Shown here: positions 41,318 to 49,442 of the stretch, piece by piece | Layout of the letters: each line of letters opens with the position of its first letter | Numbering within the stretch: the stretch's first letter is position 1 | DNA from: Microbacteriaceae bacterium X2B | Lineage (GTDB): Bacteria; Actinomycetota; Actinomycetes; Actinomycetales; Microbacteriaceae | Direction: 5' to 3' | Length of the DNA stretch: 64,000 bases | NCBI GenBank assembly: GCA_005502445.1 | Contig: SCPB01000001.1 | Location: 124,001 to 188,000, forward strand | Position numbers and translations under genes: made by a program | The notes under the pieces: model-generated | The model's input: only the letters and a program-made list of their open reading frames with translations | What the model was told of the DNA's origin: nothing | Database searches by the model: none

Positions 41318-42280
41318 ATGACCGCTCTCTTCGATCGCGACACGCGCTCGGGAATCGGCCCCGACCCGGCGGGCCGGCCGGCGCTCCAGCGCCGAGCCGC
41401 GCTGAGCCGGACCTACCGCCGCAGCGAGCCGTACCGCTTCATCCTGCCGACGGCGGTGCTGCTGTTCGTGCTCATGGTGATCCCGATCATCATGGTCATC
41501 GGCTACTCGGTGATGGACAACGTCATCACCAACCGCAGCCCCGAATTCGTCGGCCTCGCCAACTACGTCGCGGTCCTCGGCGACCGGATCTTCCACACCG
41601 CGGTCGGCAACACGCTGATCTTCACGATCGTGAGCGTCGTCGCCCACCTCGTGCTCGGGCTCGTCTTCGCGCTGCTGCTCAACACGACCCTCATCAGTCG
41701 CGCGGGCATCGCGATCTTCCGGGTCATCTACATCCTGCCGTGGCTCTTCACCGTCGCGATCATCGCCGTGCTGTGGCGCCTGCTGCTCAACCCCAACGGC
41801 GTCGTCAACTACCTGCTGCAGAGCGCCGGCGCCGTGGAATCGGGCGTCGAGTGGCTCTCATCGCCCGATCTCGCGCTCGCCGCCGTGACCTTCATCAACA
41901 TCTGGGCGGGATACCCCTTCTTCATGATCAGCATGCTCGCGGGGCTCCAGGGCATCCCCCGCGACCTGTATGAGGCGGCGACCGTCGACGGGGCGTCGCC
42001 GTGGCAGCGCTTCACGAACGTCACCCTGCCGCAGCTGACGCCGATCATCATCAGCATGACGCTGCTCGATCTGATCTGGACCTCGCAGCAGTTCGCCCTG
42101 ATCTGGATGACCACCGGCGGCGGGCCCATCAACGTCACCGAGATGCTCAGCACCTTCACCTACAAGCTCGCCTTCAGCCGCTACGAATTCGCGCAGGCGT
42201 CGACGAGCGCCGTGATCATCCTGCTGCTGTCGATGGTGCTCGCGTTCTTCTACGTGCGGCACCAGAAGGCGAGGGACTGA
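41318..42280 (+). CDS. Sugar ABC transporter permease (MalF type)
   Basis: This 320-residue permease has a basic cytoplasmic N-terminus and six membrane segments, beginning 'FILPTAVLLFVLMVIPIIMV'. The EAA loop that contacts the ATPase is 'DLYEAATVDGASPWQRFTNV'. The end 'TYKLAFSRYEFAQASTSAVI' is typical of MalF-type CUT1 permeases. ATG 41318 follows TGGAAGG at a distance of 14 bases. It is separated by one base from the second permease. Confidence 0.92.
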   Translation: MTALFDRDTRSGIGPDPAGRPALQRRAALSRTYRRSEPYRFILPTAVLLFVLMVIPIIMVIGYSVMDNVITNRSPEFVGLANYVAVLGDRIFHTAVGNTLIFTIVSVVAHLVLGLVFALLLNTTLISRAGIAIFRVIYILPWLFTVAIIAVLWRLLLNPNGVVNYLLQSAGAVESGVEWLSSPDLALAAVTFINIWAGYPFFMISMLAGLQGIPRDLYEAATVDGASPWQRFTNVTLPQLTPIIISMTLLDLIWTSQQFALIWMTTGGGPINVTEMLSTFTYKLAFSRYEFAQASTSAVIILLLSMVLAFFYVRHQKARD

Positions 42281-42281
42281 C

Positions 42282-43130
42282 ATGCTCGCACTCGACCGTC
42301 GGCGCGTGCGCGCCCTCATGCGAATCGGCGTCGTGCTCGCCCTGCTGGCCGGCGCCGGATTCGCCGGACTGCCGATTCTGTGGATGCTCGCCAGCTCGTT
42401 CAAGTCGAACACCGAGATCTTCGAGTACCCGCCCCGGCTGCTCACCGATAGCTTCTCGTTCGATGCCTACCTCGCGATCCTCAGCGACCCCGTGAAGGTG
42501 CGCTTCTTCATCAACAGCTACGTCGTCTCTCTCGCGGTCACCGTGCTGACGCTCATCGTGGCGATCCTCGCGGCCTACGCCTTCAGCCGATTCGATTTCC
42601 GCTTCAAGAAGCCGCTCAACATGATCATCGTGAGCGTGCAGGCCGTGCCGCCGATCACACTGCTCATCCCGTACTTCGGGCTCGTCGTGACGCTCGGTCT
42701 GTACAACACCTACCCCGGGCTGATCCTCACCTACATGGTCTTCACGCTTCCCTACGCGATCATCATGATGACGGGCTACTTCAACACGCTGCCGCGCGAG
42801 CTCGATGAAGCGGTGCGGGTCGACGGGGCCGGATCGATGACCGCGCTGTGGCGCGTGCTCGTGCCCATCTCGATCCCCGGCATCGTCTCGGTCGGCGTCT
42901 ACACCTTCATGATCGCCTGGAACGAGTACCTGTTCGCGCTGACGCTCACGCGCACAGACGACATGCGCACGGTGCCCATCGGCATCCAACTGCTCATGGG
43001 GCAGCACTCGTACGAGTGGAACGAGATGATGGCGATGAGCATCCTCGGTTCGATCCCGGTGCTCATCCTCTTCCTCTTCTTCCAGAAGTACTTCATCGGC
43101 GGACTCACCGCAGGCTCGGTCAAGAGCTGA
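42282..43130 (+). CDS. Sugar ABC transporter permease (MalG type)
   Basis: This 282-residue permease has six membrane segments, 'LPILWMLASSFKSNTEIFEY' near its N-terminus and the EAA loop 'LDEAVRVDGAGSMTALWRVL'. It ends with 'FLFFQKYFIGGLTAGSVK', the standard MalG C-terminus. It forms the channel with the preceding MalF-type protein. Confidence 0.93.
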   Translation: MLALDRRRVRALMRIGVVLALLAGAGFAGLPILWMLASSFKSNTEIFEYPPRLLTDSFSFDAYLAILSDPVKVRFFINSYVVSLAVTVLTLIVAILAAYAFSRFDFRFKKPLNMIIVSVQAVPPITLLIPYFGLVVTLGLYNTYPGLILTYMVFTLPYAIIMMTGYFNTLPRELDEAVRVDGAGSMTALWRVLVPISIPGIVSVGVYTFMIAWNEYLFALTLTRTDDMRTVPIGIQLLMGQHSYEWNEMMAMSILGSIPVLILFLFFQKYFIGGLTAGSVKS

Positions 43131-43189
43131 GACTCCGCCATGTCATCGACCATCCACCCCACACCCACTGCATCGAGGAGAGACCAGCT

Positions 43190-44050
43190 GTGCTGATCAA
43201 CGGAAAAGACCTGCTCGCCGTCGCCAACGAGAACGACTTCGCCGTACCGGCGTTCAACATCAGCGACTGGGCGATGTACACCGGCATCGTCGAGATCTGC
43301 GAAGAGACGGGGTCGCCCCTCATCGCCGCGATCCACCCCGACGAGCTGAGCCACATCGGGGTCGACCTGCTGCCATCGATCATCCAGAAGGCCCACCGGT
43401 CGTCGGTGCCTATCGCGGTGCACCTCGATCACGGCGCGAACCACCACCAGGTGCTCACGGCCATCCAGGCCGGGTTCACGTCGGTCATGATCGACGGTTC
43501 GATGCTCCCGTTCGACGAGAACGTCGAGCTGACCGCGCACGTCGTCGAGCTCGCGCACGCCGTCGGCCTCTCGGTCGAGGGCGAGCTCGGCACGATCGGC
43601 AAGCTCGACGAGGAGGCCGAGAGCGGCGCGTCGGTGATCGTCTACACCGATCCCGACGATGCCGTGCGCTTCGTCGAGCAGACCGGCGTCGACAGCCTGG
43701 CGGTCGCGATCGGCACCTCGCACGGCCTCTATCCCGCCGGCATGAAGCCCGAGCTCAAACTCGATCTGCTCGAGCGCATCAAGGCGGTCGTCGGCCTCCC
43801 GCTGGTGCTCCACGGCGGATCGGGGAACCCGGACGACGAGATCGGCCGCTCGGTGAAGCTCGGCATCAACAAGATCAACATCTCGAGCGACATCAAGGCC
43901 GCCTATCACGGCCGGATGCGCGAGGTGCTCGCCGATCGATCGCTCCGCGAACCGAACACGATCCAGCCGCCGTCGCTCGCCGCCATGAAGGTCACGGCGG
44001 CTCAGAAGATCGCGCTCTTCGACGCCGCCGGCAAGGCAGAGTTGTACTGA
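43190..44050 (+). CDS. Class II ketose-bisphosphate aldolase
   Basis: This 286-residue aldolase has zinc and active-site motifs in the expected order: 'VHLDHGANHHQVLTAI' (His ligands), 'SVMIDGSMLPFDENV', 'SVEGELGTIG', 'AIGTSHGLYP' (His) and 'PLVLHGGSGNPDDEI' (His). The length and 'NKINISSDIKAAYH' agree with the tagatose/fructose-bisphosphate aldolase (GatY/KbaY/FbaA) branch. It would split a ketose 1,6-bisphosphate into DHAP and an aldehyde. GTG 43190 follows GAGGAGAG. Placed directly before the ADP-dependent kinase, it fits a dedicated lower pathway for the imported sugar. Confidence 0.9.
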   Translation: MLINGKDLLAVANENDFAVPAFNISDWAMYTGIVEICEETGSPLIAAIHPDELSHIGVDLLPSIIQKAHRSSVPIAVHLDHGANHHQVLTAIQAGFTSVMIDGSMLPFDENVELTAHVVELAHAVGLSVEGELGTIGKLDEEAESGASVIVYTDPDDAVRFVEQTGVDSLAVAIGTSHGLYPAGMKPELKLDLLERIKAVVGLPLVLHGGSGNPDDEIGRSVKLGINKINISSDIKAAYHGRMREVLADRSLREPNTIQPPSLAAMKVTAAQKIALFDAAGKAELY

Positions 44051-44070
44051 GCGGCAGGAGAGGGGCGGGC

Positions 44071-45318
44071 ATGGCCGACAGCGCGTCGATCGTCCTCGGT
44101 CTCGGGGGCACGGTCGACTACGAGATCGCCTGGGACTCCGTCGTGCTCGAGGCGATGATCCTCGAGCACGGCGTGGCCACCGCCGAACTCGACCGGGCGA
44201 TCCCGGTCGACTCCGAGCGCGATCTGCTCGTGACGCTGCTCGCCTTCCTCCGCGACGGGGTGGGCGGCGAACGATTCGTGGCGACGACCGCGATCATCGA
44301 GAGCTTCGCGCAGCGGTTCCGCACGAGGGTGACCCTCGGCGGCACGTGCGTGCGCGCGACCATCGCCATGAGAGCGCTCGGCGTCACGAGCACCGTGCAT
44401 CTCGTGAGCATCGACGACACCGTGCGCCGACTGCTGCCGGCCGGGTGCTCGTATCTCTGCAGCGCCAGCAGCGACTCGACCGATCCGCACCTGATCGTGC
44501 AGTTCGCGGCGGGAGCGCGCATCGTCGCCGGCGACATCGACATCGTGGCGCCCCACGCCAACCGGATCATCTACACGAACGACCCGCCCAATCGAGAACT
44601 GGTGCTCAGCCGCGACCTGGGACGAGCGTTCGAGCACGCCGAGATCATCATGATCTCGGGGTTCAACGTGATCCAGGAGGCCGAGGTGCTCGACGCGCGG
44701 CTCGACGAGCTGCTCGAACATCTGGCCTCGCGTCGCGAGCGCTCGGTCGTGTTCTTCGAGGACGCCGGCTACCATCGCCCGATCCTCCGCGACCGGGTGC
44801 GCGAGAAGCTCGTCGACGCCGTCGATGTCTGGAGCATGAACGAGGACGAGCTGCAGGCCTACGTGGATCACCGCGTCGATCTGCTCGACCCCGACGCCGT
44901 GATCGAGGCCCTCATCGAGCTGCGGCGCCTGATTCCCGCGCGAGTGCTCGTCGTGCACACCAAGTACTGGTCGCTCGCGGCGGGCGACGCGGCGTCGGAT
45001 TGGGAGCGGGCGCTGCGCGGCGGCATCACGATGGCGACGACCCGGTACCGGTGCGGTGACGGCTTCACCGAATTCGACTACCGCGAGACCGGTCGGCTCG
45101 CCGTGCATCGCGGCGGAGCCCTGGCGGCCCGGCGCCTGGAACGACTCGCGCCGATGCCCCTGCGATGCATCCCGGCCTTCGTCGTCGACACCGGGGCGCC
45201 GACGACGATCGGGCTCGGAGACGCCTTCGTCGGCGGCTTCATCGCCGCCCTCGCGCGCGAGGGCGGCGGGTCCGACGCGATCGCCGAGAGCGCCGAGATC
45301 GTCGGTTCGCCGTGCTGA
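44071..45318 (+). CDS. ADP-dependent sugar kinase (ADPGK/ADP-PFK family)
   Basis: This 415-residue protein matches the ADP-dependent glucokinase/phosphofructokinase family of the ribokinase fold. Evidence is the sugar-site segment 'TLGGTCVRATIAMRALG', 'MISGFNVIQEAEVL', the 'NEDEL' motif (N-E-x-E/D) in 'VWSMNEDELQAYV', 'VVHTKYWSLAAG' and the catalytic 'GLGDAFVGGF' near the C-terminus. Archaeal and mammalian relatives phosphorylate glucose or fructose-6-phosphate with ADP. A bacterial member inside an ABC sugar operon, beside an aldolase and a mannose-6-phosphate isomerase, suggests phosphofructokinase-type activity; substrate and ADP use are inferred. Confidence 0.78.
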   Translation: MADSASIVLGLGGTVDYEIAWDSVVLEAMILEHGVATAELDRAIPVDSERDLLVTLLAFLRDGVGGERFVATTAIIESFAQRFRTRVTLGGTCVRATIAMRALGVTSTVHLVSIDDTVRRLLPAGCSYLCSASSDSTDPHLIVQFAAGARIVAGDIDIVAPHANRIIYTNDPPNRELVLSRDLGRAFEHAEIIMISGFNVIQEAEVLDARLDELLEHLASRRERSVVFFEDAGYHRPILRDRVREKLVDAVDVWSMNEDELQAYVDHRVDLLDPDAVIEALIELRRLIPARVLVVHTKYWSLAAGDAASDWERALRGGITMATTRYRCGDGFTEFDYRETGRLAVHRGGALAARRLERLAPMPLRCIPAFVVDTGAPTTIGLGDAFVGGFIAALAREGGGSDAIAESAEIVGSPC

Positions 45319-46301
45319 GCGTCGTCGTACTCCCCTCCAACCGGCCGGCCGACCGCTTCTACCGCGGCGGCCGACGCATCACCGACTTCCGCGGCGAACC
45401 GCCGGCGGGGCCGCACGAGCCCGAGGACTGGGTCGCGTCGACGACGACGGTGGCGGGGGAGCGCGCGGTGGGGCTCAGCACGCTGCCCGACGGCCGACTG
45501 CTCGCCGAGGCGATCGCGAGCGACCCCGAGGGCTGGCTGGGCGACGAGCACGTGCGCCACTACGGAGCCGACACACGACTGCTCGTGAAGCTGCTCGACG
45601 CTGGCCAGCGGCTGCCCGTCCACGCGCATCCCGACGCCGCGTTCGCCGCGCACCATCTCGGCCGCGCCCACGGCAAGGCCGAGGCGTGGTGCATCCTCCG
45701 CGGGGGAATTGTCCACCTCGGGCTCCGGCGCGATGTGGCGCGATTCGAACTGATCGGGCTCGTCGAGCGCCAAGACGTCGAGTCCCTCCTGGGGCTGCTG
45801 CATCCGATCGCGGTCGATGCGGGCGATGTCGTATTCGTGCCTCCCGGCATGCTGCACGCCATCGACGAGGGGGTCTTCATGGTCGAGCTCCAGGAGCCGG
45901 AGGATCTGTCGATCCTGCTCGAGTGGCGCGGCTTCGCCATCGACGGCAGGGTCGACGGGCACCTCGGTCTCGGATTCGATCTCGCCCTGGACGCGGTCGA
46001 GACGCGCGGCCGCTCGATCGCCGAGATCCGATCCCTCGTGATCGCGCCGGACTCGCGGCGCGCGAACCTGCCTCCCGAAGCGGGGTCGTACTTCCGACTC
46101 GAGCGCCATGTCGTCGACGGAGAGCTCGAGCTCGATGCCGGATTCTGCGTGCTCGTGGTCATCGCGGGGCAGGTGTGTGCCGGCGAGGTACCCTCGATCG
46201 AGCTGCCGCTCGGCAGCACGGCAGTCGTGCCGTTCGCCGCGGGAAGTGTCTGCATCGCTGGTTGCGGCGAACTCCTGGTCTGCCGGCCGCCGTCGCCCTG
46301 A
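45312..46301 (+). CDS. manA: Class I mannose-6-phosphate isomerase-like protein
   Basis: This 329-residue cupin-type isomerase has its zinc site in 'LPVHAHPDAAFAAHHLGRAH' (the usual Q of 'QVHPD' is His here), 'GKAEAWCILRGG' and 'FVPPGMLHAID'. The C-terminal half is the second cupin. Typical ManA enzymes interconvert mannose-6-P and fructose-6-P. GTG 45312 overlaps the kinase stop by 7 bases, so translation is coupled. The Q-to-H change at a metal ligand position suggests altered substrate, possibly a free sugar or a different phosphate. Confidence 0.8.
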   Translation: MLSVVVLPSNRPADRFYRGGRRITDFRGEPPAGPHEPEDWVASTTTVAGERAVGLSTLPDGRLLAEAIASDPEGWLGDEHVRHYGADTRLLVKLLDAGQRLPVHAHPDAAFAAHHLGRAHGKAEAWCILRGGIVHLGLRRDVARFELIGLVERQDVESLLGLLHPIAVDAGDVVFVPPGMLHAIDEGVFMVELQEPEDLSILLEWRGFAIDGRVDGHLGLGFDLALDAVETRGRSIAEIRSLVIAPDSRRANLPPEAGSYFRLERHVVDGELELDAGFCVLVVIAGQVCAGEVPSIELPLGSTAVVPFAAGSVCIAGCGELLVCRPPSP

Positions 46302-46379
46302 CGCGGGCGTCGGCGGTCGGCGCCACGATCGTGGGATGACGCCGCCCCGCCTCGATCGCTCCGGTCGGCGACTGCTCGT

Positions 46380-46553
46380 CGACGAGACCTCTCCGGCGCC
46401 GGCCTCGACCGCGCCCTCGACCCGCACTGGCGCAACGCCCGCACGATCGTCTCGCACAGCGCGGCGATCCTGCACGCGCGCCTTCTCGGCGACTACCGGC
46501 TGAACGGGCGCCCGCCGACGATCCCGGCGCACCGTGCGCGTCTCGGACGATGA
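46380..46553 (+). pseudogene. Remnant of acyl-CoA dehydrogenase-type monooxygenase C-terminus
   Basis: In frame with the TGA at 46551, the sequence reads 'SGAGLDRALDPHWRNARTI', then 'VSHSAAILHARLLGDYRLNG'. This is the C-terminal signature of DszC/SfnB-type flavin monooxygenases and related acyl-CoA dehydrogenases ('LDRHWRNARTxxxH', 'IGDxxLNG'). The N-terminal 90 percent of such a gene is missing. It fills most of the gap between the manA-like gene and the LuxR regulator. Confidence 0.65.
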
Positions 46554-46584
46554 GGGGGCCGTCCGACGTCGGGAGCGCGGCCGG

Positions 46585-47334
46585 TCAGCCGACCGCCTCG
46601 TCCTCGACACGCGCCATCGGCGGGAGGATCCCTTCGCGCTCGGCCTCCGCGACGGCCGCGCGCCGCGACGCGACTCCGAGCACGTCGAAGATGCGCATGA
46701 TGTCGTGGCCGATGGTCGAGGTGCCGAAGTTCATCGCCTTCGCGATCTGACCGTTGGTGAGACCGTGCTGCACGAGGCGCAGGATCTGCAGCTGCCGCTC
46801 GGTCATCGGGCCGGCGTGCCGTGACCGATCGCGGAACGAGCCGGTCGAGTCCTCCACCCCGATCGCCGTGGCGACGAGCGCGGCAACGGCGTTCCAGAAG
46901 ACCGCCGTGCTCGCGTAGTCGGGTGCGATCTCGGTCAGGACCGCCATGCCGCCCACGGTCGCGCCGCGTTCGGTGACCGGGATCGCGATCATGTGCTCGC
47001 CGCGCAGATCGAGGGGGGTCAGGGCCGGGTAGGTCGATTCGAGAGTGCTCAACGATCCGTCGACGACTCTGCCGGTGCGGACGGCGTGGGTGAGCGGGAA
47101 GGCGTCGTCGAGGTCGTAACGCGGGCCGTCGCGCAGCACACCCGGCGCGAAGCCGAAGGTCGTGCGCACGTCGAGCCGGCCTTGAGCGTCGAGGATCCCG
47201 ATCGCCGTCGCGCGCGCGCCGAAGGGCCGCAGCACGCGCAGCACGAGCGAGCTCGCGAACGAGGGTCGGTCGGGCCGGCCCGCGCACAAGTGGGCGAGGT
47301 CGGCGAGAGCCTGCAGCAGGTCGCGGTCGTTCAC
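46585..47334 (-). CDS. LuxR-type regulator with GAF-like domain
   Basis: This 249-residue protein has an N-terminal GAF-like sensor (residues 10-165; 'ATAIGILDAQGRLDVRTTFG', 'MIAIPVTERGATVGGMAVLT') and a C-terminal LuxR HTH (about 185-240; 'PMTERQLQILRLVQHGLTNG', 'QIAKAMNFGTSTIGHDIMRI'). It lacks a receiver domain, so it senses a ligand or redox signal directly. GTG 47334 is the best start; the longer upstream frame is Arg/Pro-rich and lies in the sufS promoter region. It is divergent from sufS. Its target is unknown. Confidence 0.83.
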   Translation of the reverse strand: MNDRDLLQALADLAHLCAGRPDRPSFASSLVLRVLRPFGARATAIGILDAQGRLDVRTTFGFAPGVLRDGPRYDLDDAFPLTHAVRTGRVVDGSLSTLESTYPALTPLDLRGEHMIAIPVTERGATVGGMAVLTEIAPDYASTAVFWNAVAALVATAIGVEDSTGSFRDRSRHAGPMTERQLQILRLVQHGLTNGQIAKAMNFGTSTIGHDIMRIFDVLGVASRRAAVAEAEREGILPPMARVEDEAVG

Positions 47335-47558
47335 GCCACCCGCCTGTCGGGGGTCACGTCGCACTGGGGCGCGGCGAAGGTCATTCGGTGTCTCTCGGTG
47401 ATGCTCGCGGCGGCGCCGCGGGAGGGTCTGTGGAGGTCGAGTCTGCCGGGCGGCTCGCGTCGGCGGCGCCCGCGCGCGCGGGGTGGCGGCTGTTCTGAAC
47501 GTTCCGACTTGATCGTGCGGCATCGGCTGTTGACTCCTGGCCATCCGACCACATGGGG

Positions 47559-47602
47559 AATCCCGCCGAAAGGGATTGACGCGGGCATGCCCGATAGGGC
47601 AT
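47559..47602. promoter_or_regulatory. Two inverted repeats upstream of sufS
   Basis: AATCCC (47559-47564) with GGGATT (47572-47577), and ATGCCC-GATA-GGGCAT (47587-47602), lie 57-100 bases before sufS. They are candidate operators for the LuxR-type regulator or a Suf regulator. The rest of 47335-47658 shows no gene. Confidence 0.4.
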
Positions 47603-47658
47603 ACAAGCGAGTCGCGATCGATCGCGCGGCGCACGGCCGCAGGTCATACCCTGGAGGG

Positions 47659-48948
47659 ATGACCACGAGCGAGCCTCTCACCCCCGTCGAGGTCGACTCA
47701 CTGCGCGCCGACTTCCCGATCCTGCACCGGAAGGTGAACGGGCACCCCCTGGCCTACCTCGACTCGGCCGCGACCGCGCAGAAGCCCGCCGCCGTCATCG
47801 ACGCCGAGAGCGCGTTCTACCGCGAGTCGAATGCGGCCGTGCATCGCGGCGCTCACACCCTGGCCGCCGAGGCGACCGAGCTCTACGAGGATGCCCGGGG
47901 CACGATCGCGCGCTTCCTCGCCGTCGACGACGACGAGATCGTCTTCACCTCCCACGCCACCGAGGGGCTCAACCTCGTCGCCTACGCGCTCGGCAACGCG
48001 AGCGCCGGCCGCGGCGGGGAGGCGGCGCGCGCCTACACCCTCGGCCCCGGCGACGAGATCGTCTCGACGGAGCTCGAGCACCACGCGAATCTCATCCCGT
48101 GGCAGGAGCTCGCGGCGCGCACCGGCGCGACCCTGCGGCACATCCCGGTGCGCGACGACGGGTCGCTCGACCTCGAGGCCGCGGCCGGCATGATCGGCCC
48201 GCGCACGCGTCTGCTCGCCCTCACCCACGTCTCGAACGTGACGGGCGCCATCACGCCGCTCGATCGGCTCGTCCCGCTCGCCCGCGCTGTCGGCGCCCTC
48301 GTCGTGCTCGACGCCTGCCAGTCGGCGCCGCACCTGCCTCTGCGCCCGCGCGAGCTCGACGTCGACCTCGCCGTCTTCTCGGGCCACAAGCTGTACGGCC
48401 CGACCGGCATCGGCGTGCTCTACGGCCGCCGCGAGGTGCTCAACGCCCTGCCGCCGTTCCTCTTCGGCGGCTCCGCGATCACGTCCGTCACCCTGGAGCG
48501 GGCGGAGTACCTGCCGGCGCCGCAGCGCTTCGAGCCGGGCACCCCGCGCCTCGCGCAGGCGATCGGGCTCGCCGAGGCGGTGCGGTACGTCGAGGGCATC
48601 GGGCTCGAGCGGATCGCCGCGACCGAGCACGCGCTCGGCGCGCGCCTCCTCGCCGGTCTCGCGGGCATCCCCGGATTGCGGGTGCTCGGCGCCGCCGACC
48701 CGACCGCCCGCGCGGCCCTCGCCTCCGTCGACGTCGCCGGGGTGCACGCGCACGACGCCGGGCAGTTCCTCGATGACCGCGGCATCGCGGTGCGCGTCGG
48801 GCACCACTGCGCGCAGCCGTTGCACCGCCGTCTCGGCGTCACCGCCTCGCTGCGCGTGAGCGCGGGCCTCTACACGACGGCCGACGAGGTCGACCGCGCG
48901 CTCGACGCCCTCTCGGGCGTGCGCGCCTACTTCGGGGTCGCGTCATGA
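47659..48948 (+). CDS. sufS: Cysteine desulfurase SufS
   Basis: This 429-residue PLP enzyme has 'FPILHRKVNGHPLAYLDSAA', 'STELEHHANLIPWQELA', the PLP Lys in 'VFSGHKLYGPTGIGVLYGRR' and the catalytic Cys in 'VRVGHHCAQPLHRRLG'. It mobilises sulfur from cysteine as a persulfide for Fe-S cluster assembly. TGGAGGG precedes the ATG. The partner sufU begins 14 bases downstream, and the pair is the standard sulfur-transfer unit in Gram-positive bacteria. Confidence 0.95.
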   Translation: MTTSEPLTPVEVDSLRADFPILHRKVNGHPLAYLDSAATAQKPAAVIDAESAFYRESNAAVHRGAHTLAAEATELYEDARGTIARFLAVDDDEIVFTSHATEGLNLVAYALGNASAGRGGEAARAYTLGPGDEIVSTELEHHANLIPWQELAARTGATLRHIPVRDDGSLDLEAAAGMIGPRTRLLALTHVSNVTGAITPLDRLVPLARAVGALVVLDACQSAPHLPLRPRELDVDLAVFSGHKLYGPTGIGVLYGRREVLNALPPFLFGGSAITSVTLERAEYLPAPQRFEPGTPRLAQAIGLAEAVRYVEGIGLERIAATEHALGARLLAGLAGIPGLRVLGAADPTARAALASVDVAGVHAHDAGQFLDDRGIAVRVGHHCAQPLHRRLGVTASLRVSAGLYTTADEVDRALDALSGVRAYFGVAS

Positions 48949-48961
48949 ACGGAGCACGATC

Positions 48962-49402
48962 GTGAGCTCTCTCGAGCAGCTGTATCAGCAGATCATCCTC
49001 GACCATGCGAAGAGCCCGCACGGCCGCGGCCTCGTGGCGGGGGAGGAGTCGAGCCACCAGCGCAACCCCGTCTGCGGCGACGAGATCACCCTCGCTCTGC
49101 GATGGGATGCCGCGACCGGCTCGGTTGCGGGCGTCGGCTGGGAGGGCGCCGGCTGCTCGATCTCGCAGGCGAGCGCCTCGCTGTTCAGCGACGAGGCTCC
49201 GGGCAAGAGCTCGGAGGAGCTCCAGGCGTTCATCGAGGAGTTCCGCGAGGCGCTGCGCTCACGCGGAGCGATCGAGCTCGACGAGGAACGCTTCGGCGAC
49301 GCCGCGGCCCTGAGCGGCGTCTCGAAGTACGTCGCGCGGGTCAAGTGCGCGATGCTCGCCTGGGTCGCGGCCGAGGACCTGCTGACCCGCCGCGACGGCT
49401 GA
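48962..49402 (+). CDS. sufU: Fe-S assembly sulfur-transfer protein SufU
   Basis: This 146-residue SufU starts 'LEQLYQQIILDHAKSPHGRG' and carries the three zinc cysteines: 'NPVCGDEI', 'GAGCSISQASASLF' and 'RVKCAMLAW'. The 18-20 residue insertion between the second and third Cys that distinguishes SufU from IscU is present ('GKSSEELQAFIEEFREAL'). It accepts persulfide sulfur from SufS. GTG start at 48962. Confidence 0.93.
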   Translation: MSSLEQLYQQIILDHAKSPHGRGLVAGEESSHQRNPVCGDEITLALRWDAATGSVAGVGWEGAGCSISQASASLFSDEAPGKSSEELQAFIEEFREALRSRGAIELDEERFGDAAALSGVSKYVARVKCAMLAWVAAEDLLTRRDG

Positions 49403-49442
49403 GGGTCAGCGCGTCTCGGCCGTCGACAGCGCCGGCACCCGT

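Noticed and set aside
46336-46503. Plus-strand frame starting ATG after the ManA-like gene
   Set aside because: It is out of frame with the acyl-CoA dehydrogenase-like remnant that occupies the same bases and is Ser/Thr/Arg/Pro-rich.
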